From: Kryptolebias marmoratus | Taxonomy: Eukaryota; Chordata; Actinopteri; Cyprinodontiformes; Rivulidae | DNA length: 64,000 nt | Direction: 5' to 3' | Assembly (NCBI RefSeq): GCF_001649575.2 | Contig: NC_051430.1 | Span: 17,299,459 to 17,363,458 of the forward strand | Shown here: one piece after another, positions 24,806 to 53,200 of the stretch | Position numbering within the stretch: the first letter of the stretch is position 1 | Layout of the letters: each line of letters starts with the position of its first letter | The notes under the pieces: generated by a model | What the model was told of the DNA's origin: nothing | Seen by the model: only the letters and a program-made list of their open reading frames with translations | The model's database searches: none | Translations under genes and position numbers: made by a program

Positions 24806-25800
24806 TAAAGTCAAAGTCAAAGTCAGCTTTATTGTCATTTCTGCAATATATCACAGACATATTGAGAACTGAAATTTCTGTTCTCTCTGGGCTCCCTGGC
24901 CACACAAGAAAAAGTGTTTAAGAATTATAGTAACAAAAAGAACAAAAAAACACAAATGACAAAATTGTAACCAAAATGTGAATAACAAGTTTGAATAGTG
25001 CAAATTATAACAAAAAAAAAAAACAAAACAGAGTGTAGATTGTAGAGTCTTCTAGACAGTAACCAAGTACTTTCAGTGCAAGGTGGCAATGAACATTCAG
25101 CAGTAAGTGTATATGTGCAAAATTTGCATGAGGAGAGTAAAATATATATATATAGTTATTAATTATTGTACCGAGAATACTGTTTGAATAAAGTGCAATT
25201 CCTTAGCAGCAGCTTAATTACAGNNNNNNNNNNNNNNNNNNNNNNNNNNNNNNNNNNNNNNNNNNNNNNNNNNNNNNNNNNNNNNNNNNNNNNNNNNNNN
25301 NNNNNNNNNNNNNNNNNNNNNNNNNNNNNNNNNNNNNNNNNNNNNNNNNNNNNNNNNNNNNNNNNNNNNNNNNNNNNNNNNNNNNNNNNNNNNNNNNNNN
25401 NNNNNNNNNNNNNNNNNNNNNNNNNNNNNNNNNNNNNNNNNNNNNNNNNNNNNNNNNNNNNNNNNNNNNNNNNNNNNNNNNNNNNNNNNNNNNNNNNNNN
25501 NNNNNNNNNNNNNNNNNNNNNNNGGGTGTTGTACAGTTCTTGGAGGGGTGGGAGAGAGGTGCCTGTGATCTTCTCTGCTGTTCTCACGATGCGTTGGAGG
25601 GACCTGCGGCAGGTCGCTGTGCAGGCGCCGTACCACACCGTGATGCAGCATGACAGGACGCTCTCGATCGTGCCCCTGTAGAACGTGCACATGATGGGGG
25701 CTGTTGCTCCGGCTCTACGAAGTTTCCGTAGGAAGTACAGGCGTTGATGAGCCCTCTTGGCCAGTGATGCTGTGTTGGTGGTCCAGGAGAGATCTTCTGA
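24806..25800 (-). mobile_element. 5'-truncated LINE (L2/CR1-like) with assembly gap
   Basis: On the minus strand 25800-25524 encodes the C-terminal part of a non-LTR reverse transcriptase ORF (SLAKRAHQRLYFLRKLRRAG, CTFYRGTIESVLSCCITVWYG, SLQRIVRTAEKITG). An untranslated tail follows below the gap and ends in tandem GACTTT hexamers at about 24828-24808. A short repeat array at the 3' end is typical of the L2/CR1 group. No 5' portion or endonuclease is present. The clade is from recognition of the protein style, not from a search. Confidence 0.75.
25224..25523. other. Assembly gap, exactly 300 N
   Basis: Three hundred unresolved bases lie inside the LINE. A round number suggests a placeholder or an estimated length, so the true distance between polk and cert1 is uncertain. 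Confidence 0.98.
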
Positions 25801-26899
25801 CAAAACAGCAGAAAGGAACAAATGAGTAAAAGAAATCATTTCTTTTAATATTAAACGTGTAATATTAAAATTTAATGACCTTCCTACAATCTTTCTAAGA
25901 AAACTGGTATTATTTTAAGGCTAATTACAAATTCTCAAACAGACTAAACTCAGATAAAGTTTGTCTTAATGAATCGGATGTCATCAGAACACATCGCACT
26001 TATTTATTTAAGTATTATTAACTAATACTATTTTACAGTCATTTTATGAGTCTTCTCACTGACTATTTGGAGCCACATGTTTATAAAAAACTGAGATTAA
26101 AAAATTTAGATTACATTCAGTATCATGTGATTCACAATATTTAATATAATCACTGATTAACTTGAAAGCTACCACTAAATGTGCATAGTATTTAGGTATC
26201 ATATGTTTACATAACTCTAAAGAAAATCAAGACAATTTTTATCTATTCAAGAAAAATACTATGGCCTAGACTACTGATTTGTTTAGTCTTGATACGATGT
26301 GTGGACTTCATGAACTTTACACTTGTGTGTTATTAGTGGGATTGCAGCGCACAGAATAATGTGGCATACAGTAATGATAAAAAAACAAACATTATGCTGC
26401 TGTAGATTCTCACGCATCCAGGACACGGTAAATCCAAAAAAGGTTAAAAAGCAAAGACATTTAGACTTCTATTCTGGAAAAAAACAAGCAAAATAAACAA
26501 GCAACAAACTGTCAAATTAATTTCAAGATTCGCAATAGTTTGTTAAACACTAATTCAGACACCAGCATCAGCATATGTTGAGGCGAAGGACAGCAATATA
26601 AACAAATACCTCAAGTCATCCATTGACTGTAAATAAACAAGTTTCACAAACAACACAGGAAAATAAACTGACAAAATCTAAAACACGTTTTGTTGTATGA
26701 AAACACAACCAAGGGGAATCAGAAACATCGAAATCTAATAAATAAATAAATCAATAAAAAGAAATCAGAAACGTGCATTTCACAGAAGTCAAAAACAAAT
26801 AGCAAAGATTGTTACTTTCATGTGCACATGACAACAATCAATGTTAATAAATAAGAAACTAAAACTTTAACTTCCGGTTTGTCCCTACAAAGCAAAAAA

Positions 26900-26946
<47 letters not shown>

Positions 26947-27119
26947 TGCAAGTGAATAATTTTCCTATAATTTTGAAAATGTATTTTGAATTGATTTCAT
27001 TTACTGTAAAAAAAAATTATGGCATCTAAATTGATTTTGATGCCTTTTCTGTTGCACAGCAATGCCCATTTTAAACACACGTGCTTTTATTTTTTATAAA
27101 CCTTTGCACAGTTTCCGGT
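25801..27119. other. AT-rich intergenic DNA upstream of cert1
   Basis: I see no exon, gene or recognisable element here apart from an AC microsatellite at 26903-26944. Confidence 0.6.
26903..26944. repeat. (AC)n microsatellite
   Basis: About 21 uninterrupted AC units between polk and cert1. Confidence 0.97.
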
Positions 27120-27715
27120 TTAACTGCCTAACTTGACGCATCTTTACGCAGCAGGTACACAGTAAAGCGTGGCCGCGGCTCCTCCTCCTCGTCAAGCTAC
27201 TCTGCTGCTCTTCGCCACAGCTAACTCAGCAGCCGAGCCACAGCAGAGGCTATGTTCGTGGCTCTTTTTTAGTAGGTTAAGTTGAGCAGTTTTGAGGTTC
27301 GACACGAAGGCTATATTTTTTCAGGACTTATCCGCAGCAGCTTAGGTTGCTAAGGCAAATAGATACAACTCGCGAGGTAAAGTTACTGTTAGCTAGTTGC
27401 GTCGTTTGCCAGCTAACTAAGTTAGCTAGGCTTATTGGTATTCGATTTTTTTTCTTTTTAAAAAAAAAGCCCGCTGTCACCACCGGAGTAACTTATTAAG
27501 AGACAAGCGGGCTTTTTTCAGACAACCGAGGGAATAAAATGCGCCACCCAGCATCTGTTTGGTTTTAATTCCTGGTTAACATTACCTCTCCGATTGGTTT
27601 GAAGAAGCTGTCAGCAGGTTCGGCTGTGACGCTGCTGGGCGAATCGAGCTTCTTCAACCTTTAGCTGAGTGATTTATTATTATTTTTTTAAGGCTTTCCT
27701 GAAACCTGAGACTCG
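27120..27715 (+). promoter_or_regulatory. cert1: cert1 promoter and 5' UTR region
   Basis: GC content rises from about 27150 (GTGGCCGCGGCTCC) after a long AT-rich stretch, and the sequence runs without a clear splice acceptor into the ATG at 27716. A 13-base inverted repeat lies at 27463-27475 and 27506-27518 (AAAAAAGCCCGCT paired with its complement), which would form a stable hairpin if transcribed. No TATA box is evident. The exact start site cannot be seen. Confidence 0.45.
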
Positions 27716-45959
<18,244 letters not shown>

Positions 45960-45969
45960 ACACTCACAG

Positions 45970-46080
45970 GTAATAAAGGCCCAGGAAAAAAAACGAATGA
46001 AAGATTATTCTCTCTGTGGTGAATTTCATATTTTAGTTTGTTGTATAAATTGAACTTTTCTACCCTCCTTTTCTTCTTAG
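45970..46080 (+). other. cert1: Candidate 3' UTR intron of cert1
   Basis: CTCACAG|GTAATA begins ten bases after the stop and TTTTCTTCTTAG ends at 46080, giving a plausible 111-base intron in the 3' UTR. An AATAAA at 45972-45977 lies inside it. Being so near the stop it would not be expected to trigger decay. Not proven. Confidence 0.4.
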
Positions 46081-46643
46081 GCTTTTCTGTTTAAGGGAGG
46101 ACGTTTTTCAGCATTAAAATAACTCTTGAAAATCACACCATCCATTTGGTTTCATTTAGCGTTCACTGTCAAACATCCGCCAGCGGGACTCCACATCTTC
46201 AGGACCCGATGAGACCGTTGTTCCCGTCTCAGCTGCGGTTTCACGTCCCGCCACGTCGCTCAGAAAACAATTCAAGAGTTTCCCAGGAAGTTTTTTTTTT
46301 TTTTTTTTGAAATGTTACCGATTATTTGCTTGTTTTTGTAAATTGTTTTGTATATTTCTTATGATTACATACTTCTGGACTTTATTTTTGGAGTGGGTGC
46401 TTTAATCACTAGTATTACAGCTACTTGTTTTGCTGCTAAAGAAACATGTGACAGGAACGTAGACGCTTGCAGGAGGAGTGTCGATGGGTAAAACCTGCCT
46501 TCTCCTCTCCCTCTTGTGAAAACCTTAGTTTGATGGGGGGAGAGGAGGTCAGAGTCTACAGCTTAGGAGTTTGTGTATTTCTAGTTTGGTTTAAGTTTCA
46601 ACGAGCACCATAGACACAAAGTATTGTACAGAAAAGGAAAAAA

Positions 46644-46649
46644 AATAAA
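46644..46649 (+). terminator. cert1: Candidate cert1 poly(A) signal
   Basis: AATAAA in an A-rich run about 690 bases past the stop. Another match lies at 47356-47361, so alternative ends are possible. Confidence 0.4.
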
Positions 46650-47784
46650 TAAATAATGGCAAATGTTTTTAGTTTACGAATGTGAGAAATGTGAATCGAC
46701 TGTTAAATGCTTGAATATGATCACAGCACTGGGCTGAGGGGGAAGTGGAGATTACGCGAATTAGCTATTGAGCTTCTTTTTTTAAGACCATATTTTTGAC
46801 AGATTTAATGTATTTGTGGTCTGTCGATGCTACAATGTGGTCGGCAGGCGTTTGTCACGTTAAAGCGACCAGTCGTGAAGATTCTTCTCTTTGTTTGGGA
46901 GCTGAGTGAACTCCGTACATCACCGTTTTCAGCCCTCCTGTGAGGCAGGGGAGAAAAAAAAAATCATCTATCCAGTCGCGAGTGTCAGGTTTGGAAATAG
47001 GATCTGCCTTTTGTCCAGGACGAGGTAAAGTTCTTCGAGGTTGAGGGGTTATCGTTTGCACACGTGACTTTTAGTTGAACATTTCACAGCCCACACCATG
47101 GTGCGGCAGCTCCCTGCTCTCTGACTGATGAACGCCCCCAGAATGCCTTAGCCACCGGGGTGAACCTTAAAAGTCTCAAATCTCTTGTTTTACATCCACC
47201 GAGTGTGCATTTCTCAACACCGACATGATGCTGGGGGAGCGGTGTGGGGGGGGATTTCACGTCTCATTACCTCACAGCTTTCTTCAGATTATGTTCGAAG
47301 CTACCAAAATGTTCTGCGACAAGTAGACCTGCACAATTTGGGGAAGGGGGAGGAAAATAAATAAAAACAATCCTGATTTTCAATCTGAGAGGTTTAAAAG
47401 GTTCTGGGTGTCAGCTGAAGAGTGCAGTTAGTGTTTTTAAGTATTTTTTGTCAATAATCTTCACACTTTGTATATTTCTAAGTTGTACATCTGAAGTGTT
47501 ATCATTTGCACTAATTGTAATGCAATTTGACAATGTTCTGTAAATTAAAATGATTACACAACAAAGCTGAGCACGTTTCTCACCCCGCCCGCCTGAAAGG
47601 CTAAGGCAGACGGTATCTGTTGCTAAAATATCTTTGAATCTGAATGAAATTTGCAGAAAGTGATCGACTTTTTTCCTTTTAATCTGAAACTTTGGCACAA
47701 GAAGCAGCAGGTTAAAGGCATTTCTTTAAGGAATGTTAGGCCTTGAATTTATTTTTAAAAGGAAGTAAAATCAAGAAATCAAAG

Positions 47785-48968
47785 TCTGTCACTGAATTTG
47801 TTTATTTATAGGAAGCTCCTCTATACAGAATATAAATATGCATTGGCTTTACATTCAGTGATTAAAGTATTTTTTTACAGCAAATGGTAAAACGTTGAAC
47901 TACATAATAAATTATGGTCCTAAGTGGAGTTTAGAGTCGGATATAATCTGTATGACAGCTGGCTGACGCATGTCACGTAACTTTGTTTAGGTTCTAAAGA
48001 ATATCCTGAGTAAAAAGCATCTTCAGTTTTGACACAAAACTAATCAGAAATGATCTACAGTGTTCCTTCATTGTCTGTACGTGTTGACGAAACGAGAGGT
48101 GTGCAATCGTAAAGTAAAAAGAGGAGGGAAGAAAAAAAAAAGTGCATTTTCACAAATCCAAATCTGTGCTTCTGTCGTGTAGCCCTCCCACCTAAACAAA
48201 CATCCTCGAAAGGAAAATATATTTATATATTACAGTAATCTAGTGTCAAAAGTGCATTGTCTCTCCGCTCTGTGCTTGGTCCAGGACCCAGTAACCGTCC
48301 CTTTCTTTCCGGGCAGCGCAGAGAAGTGAAAGCGTCCTGCGAGGACGCGTCGGCCACGTCGCAGGCCGACTCCGGCCTCCAGAACCAAGTGTGTTCTTCA
48401 TCCGGGGTGGCTGCGTCGGGCGCGTTCCTCTTCCTCGGGAACCAAAGGCGCCGCCCCAGAACTCAGTGTAAACATTTCTCATCAGCAGCGAACAAAGCTG
48501 CAAATTTAAAATGTCCTTCTGTTCATCAAGTGGGACGTGTATCCTTCTGTAAAATATACGTTTACAGAATACAGGAAATGTTTCCATCTCTATGCCCAGG
48601 CTTTGAAAAGAAAAGTTTAAAAAACTAGATGATGCTACTACTTTGATGCACGCTCTACAAAGCAGCTGAAGTCTCATAGCTCCCGTCCTGACTGATGGTT
48701 TTTTTTTGTCAGAGTTTTCTTCCATTAGCCAGCCTGAGGGAACCTCAGAGTTCTTCCTGGGAGGGGGGTTGGTTGGCTAATACAAGTGGCAACATGTATG
48801 CAGCAGGACTGCGAGGGGAGGCAGGCGCCGGGCGGACATGTCCGATGGAGAGCAGTGATTGTCTTATGTGTGGCAGGAGGGAATGAAGGAGGTGAAACTT
48901 TTTTTTTTTTCACTGCAGAGGAAGAAATAAAGAATATTAATGAACACGGTAACCAAGAAGTCATCGAT
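47785..48968 (-). other. pip5k1b: Probable 3' UTR or terminal exon of pip5k1b
   Basis: AATAAA on the minus strand at 47806-47801 is the best end signal for a leftward transcript. Between it and the transposon at 48969 lies apparently unique sequence with a GC-rich block at about 48260-48470. The block is open in more than one frame but shows no recognisable domain. A strong acceptor-like run (CCTCCCCTCGCAG) lies on the minus strand near 48820, so a spliced terminal exon is possible. Confidence 0.4.
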
Positions 48969-50233
48969 TACAACCCCCGTTCTGAATAAGCCGAGACGTT
49001 GTGTAAAATGTAAATAAAAATTAGAATGCCACAGTTTGCAAATCTCATAAACTGACAATTTATTTCTAATAAAAATACAGTAAACGTCAAATGTTTAAGA
49101 AATTGTACCCCTGTTTGAAGAAAAAACAAACAAACAAGGTAATATTACATTTTATGGCAGCAACACCTCAAAAAATGTTGGGACACAGGGGCAACAAAAG
49201 GTTGTAAAAGTAAATGTTACAAATAGGAAACGGCTGGAGGAGCATTTTAGAGAGGCTGAATCTCTCAGACTGTGATGGAGTCCTCCACCTCCCGCTCAGT
49301 GACTGCTGGAGATGGCCCCCAGCGCCCCGCGACCCGGAAAGGAGAAGCCGGTAAAACAAAATGGGTGGATGAGTCTCTCAGAAGTAAAGATGGGCAGAGG
49401 TTCACCAGTCTGTAAAAACTGCATCTAAAATGAATGTAACTATGTCAGACAAACGTTCTTCAAGAAAAATTGGGAAGCCTTTGAAACATCCCATCATCCA
49501 CAGCTCATATTATCATCAAGAGCTTTCAAGGATCTGGAGAATGGAAGTCCATGATCTTCGGGCCTTCAGGTGACTCTGCGTTAAAAACATCACTAAAGAG
49601 GAGAGGGAACATCCAGCCTGTTATCAGCACAGTTTAAAACCTGCCTCTCTGATGGTATGGGGGTGCATTAGTCTTACACATCTGGAGAGACACCATCAAT
49701 TTAGGAAAGTATAAATAGGTTTTAGAACAATATATGCTCCCGTCCAGTCAACATCTTTATCAGGGAATGCTTTTCATATTTCAGCAAGACAATGCTAAAC
49801 CACAGACTGCATCCATAACAGCTTCATAGCAGAAGAGTCCAGGTGCTGAACTGACCGGACCTCTTATCATTAGAGAACATTTGGTGACATCAGGAAATGT
49901 AAACCCCAGCAAAGACCCAGGACTGATGAACAGCTGGAATCCTACATCAGACAAGAATGAGAGCAGCTGCTCTCCTCAGCTCCTGGATGTTTACAGACTG
50001 ATGTTAAAAGAAGAGGAGATGTTTCACAGAGAGAAACATGGCCCTGTCCTAACTGTTTTGAGATGTGTTCCTGGCATCAGATTACCTTGTTGTACAATTT
50101 CTTAGTTTAAACATTTGATATGTTTATGTTCCATTGTGACTAAAATACGAGTTTATCAGATTTTCTAATCATTGCATTCTGTTTTTATTTACATTTTACT
50201 CAACGTCCCACTTCTTTAGTGTTAGGGTTTGTT
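48969..50233. mobile_element. Degenerate TIR DNA transposon, copy 1
   Basis: The left end (GACGTTGTGTAAAATGTAAA, from about 48993) and the inverse of the right end (GGACGTTGAGTAAAATGTAA) form inverted repeats of roughly 45 bases. The interior reads as a decayed transposase-like gene on the plus strand, with pieces resembling DGMGVH and QDNAKPQT but many stops and frame breaks. The style is that of Tc1/mariner-type DDE transposases abundant in fish; the family name is uncertain. It ends about 18 bases from the pip5k1b stop codon. Confidence 0.75.
49270..49370 (+). mobile_element. Short nested insertion inside the transposon
   Basis: A 101-base segment flanked by GAATCTCTCAGA (49258-49269) and GAGTCTCTCAGA (49371-49382), a 12-base duplication with one mismatch. 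It contains GGAGATGGCCCCCAGCGCCC, then CGCGACCCGGAAAGGAGAAG, ending AAAACAAAATGGGTGGAT. This resembles the 3' tail of a common fish retroposon (GGATAAGC, then ATGGATGGA). Confidence 0.65.
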
Positions 50234-50250
50234 GCAGAAAAAAAAAAAGT

Positions 50251-53200
50251 TTAAATTACCAAGTAGACATCAAGAACAGATCCGTCGTCCCGATCCATGT
50301 CCACATCCATGGTGCTCTGCTCCGAGGTGAGGCAGATAGCGCTGTCCTCTAGCGTAAACGTGGAGCTGGATGCAGCGTCGGCCCTGAAACAGGACGAAAC
50401 GTTTACACGTGACCCTTCAGCAGCAGGTAACACGAGCACAGCTGAGTCCGAGACGAGATGAGAAAGGAAATGAGACCGGGATGGGGAACCTGTCTGAAGC
50501 CTGGAGCAGGACTGAGGAGGAAGTGAAGAAAATTTCCTTTAGATCTGCAGGAATTCCCCGCAAAGACTGTGACAAAACGAGAGACGTGACTGGAGAACGC
50601 CCCGGATATACTATGAGCAGAATAATTCTAGAAAAATCTAACAAAATAAGGAATTTCACTTTCTCAGGAAGTAATGTGCATTTACAGCCGATCAACTGAT
50701 TCAAGATGGCAGACACAGCTAATTGACCTTAGCCAACACAAAAAAAAGATTTTTACAAACATTGAGTTAAAATTTGGTGTGGTAGTAGATGAGTCATCCT
50801 CATCACATAATCATAAAGTCTAGTTTAAACATAGCCTATAGTGTAATCAAACCAAATAAGCCGTGCACAATCTCATGTAACATTTGCGATATCTCACACG
50901 ATCTGTTACTGTTACTGTTGTGAATGAGTCTCAGCTACTACTGCACCAAATTTGGGCTCATTATCTGTAAAAGTCACTGACTTACAGCCACTTTTGTGCT
51001 GGCTCAGGCCTATTAGCTGTGGCAGCCATCTTGAATTCGGTTGCCTCCAAATGTTAATCAGTTGTAGACGTACAGCCAATAATTACTTTCTGAGTGTTTC
51101 ATTGAAATCGGTCAAGCTGTCTGTGAGATATTTTGCTAACAGACACAGTGTTGACTCCAACAGTTAATGCTAAGATTTTAAGGAAAGATGTAGCACAGCA
51201 GGTTGCCCTCAAAGTACGTGTTGAGGACAACACACAGCTACTACCACACCAAATTTTAGCCCAATATCTATAAAACTGACTGTGTTATAGCCAATTTTGT
51301 GCTTCCCAAGAACAGTTGGCTGTGGCGGCCATCTTGAACTGGGCTGACTCCCAAAGCTTATCAGTTGTAGACGTCAACCCAGTGATTACTCTCTGACAGG
51401 TTTGTTAAAATATGTTCAGTGGGTTCATGAGATATTTTGCTAACGGTACAGACAAAAACATTATCGCTTCACCTTTGCCTTTGGCGATGATAAAGCTAAA
51501 CAGGAAACCAGCACCGACTGCAGCTAACCTCAGGCTCTGCGTGCAGTTTGCTTGTTATCAACGTTTCAACCACTAGGTGGCAACGAGAGAGCTGCCCTCC
51601 TTGTCTGCGCGTCAGGTGACTCCCTGATAAATTCAGGAATGTTTTGTGACCTTTTTATGACATATGACTAACCGGGGCCGTATCCTTCCAAAGTCAAAAG
51701 GATTTTCCAGGCAGAAAATTGTAAAAGTGTCCGCTCGTAGGACGAGAGACAACAGAGTCCACGAGTGAGAGTGCCGCCGAAGCGACAGGCTGCTCAGCCG
51801 TCCGTCTCTGTGGGCCGAGAGAAACGGCCTCTAAAGCGCCGCTTGTCCTGCTTTCATCACAGCCTTTGTGTGGCGAGCACCGTTTAAATACTGAGGGAAC
51901 CAGTCCAGGGAACAATGTCGGACGAGACCCGGCAGCTCACACAGAGAACCCTCGGAGAATCAAATGAAGCTGGGCCAGAGGAGTAAAATGAAACACACAC
52001 ACACCGAGGGGGGAAGACAATGAGGCTGCTAAGGAGAAGGAAATGAAACAGAGGGTGAAGTTTGGAACGAAGCTGCTCATGGGGCAATAAAAACTGTCAA
52101 TTTAAAACTTTTACTTGTAATTTTTTTCCCTGGTTTCACAACATGAGCCGACGCCGTCGTTATCTTGTTAAGTATTTCCAGATTTGATTTGTTTTTATGA
52201 GTCGTATTTAAAAAATAGCTGCTTTTTTCCTAATAGTGTTTTTTAATGAATGATCCTTATTTAGGGAGATTCCCAGTTCTGTGTAGATTAAAGGCAATAT
52301 TCTGTGTGTGTGTGTGTGTTGGATTTACGCTCAGGGATAATAATTCAAACCAAACACATCTGCTCCATGAAGCACGCCGCTGATAAGACGGCCGTGTCAG
52401 AACACCAGTGACTCCACCGTGGGAGTGGGGAGTGTTGGGCGCGGCCTCCCCACGGCTCCCAGCGACCTTGCGTCATAAGTTTGGCGGTGACGCCCCGTTC
52501 CCGTTGTACTATCAGGAGGAAGACGAGCAGGGAAACGAAGTACCTGTCGTCCGTCTGGTTGTCCACGTTGACAAAGATGGAGGAGGATGAGATGGTTCCC
52601 ATGGAGGAGCCCTCGTAGTAGGACCGGCTGGCGGGAACCAGATCCGGCTGCAGATACGAACCGAACATGACTGGAAAACAAAAAGCAAACAAACATACAT
52701 GTGAGTCAGAGCTCACTTTTTAACACTATCTGTGTAAACGATGAGTCAGCATATTGTTTTTCCAATCAAATTACTTCCACATACTTGGTGCTTTTTAAAC
52801 CATTCATATATCAAAACAGGAGCAGCCTGCTGTGACTTTTAGGATTTGTAACTTTTATATAATTTAAATTATTTAACTTTATTTACAAAATATATTTCCT
52901 CATAGATACAGTACATACACACACACATATATATATATATACAAAAACATTCTCTGAAATCTACTTCAGCCTACTGGCTCCATTTTGTCTTCCTATGCTG
53001 ATTTTAGCTCTACAGTTTTGCTCATTTTAGATTTTTGCAACAGTTTTGCTTATTCTAGCTATTAGCTACAGTTTTCCTAATTTTAGCTTCTAGCTTCTGT
53101 CTTGCTGGTTTTAGCTTTTCACCGTTCAGCTCAGCGTGTCTTACATTCTGCTCATTTTAACTTTAAATTTAGGCTTCAGGCGCTTCAACAACTTTCAGCC

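Noticed and set aside
25159..25839. A 226-codon frame spanning the N run
   Set aside because: The frame is open only because the gap is unread. Its known part is the LINE reverse-transcriptase tail.
27463..27518. Bacterial intrinsic terminator suggesting contamination
   Set aside because: The surrounding sequence runs directly into a spliced vertebrate gene and nothing else is bacterial, so the hairpin is an isolated inverted repeat.
48246..48725. A 159-codon minus-strand open frame downstream of pip5k1b
   Set aside because: No recognisable domain; the GC-rich part is open in more than one frame and on both strands. More likely 3' UTR than a gene.
49881..50105. A 74-codon plus-strand protein near the pip5k1b end
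   Set aside because: It lies inside the decayed transposon and is a shifted frame of its former transposase region.
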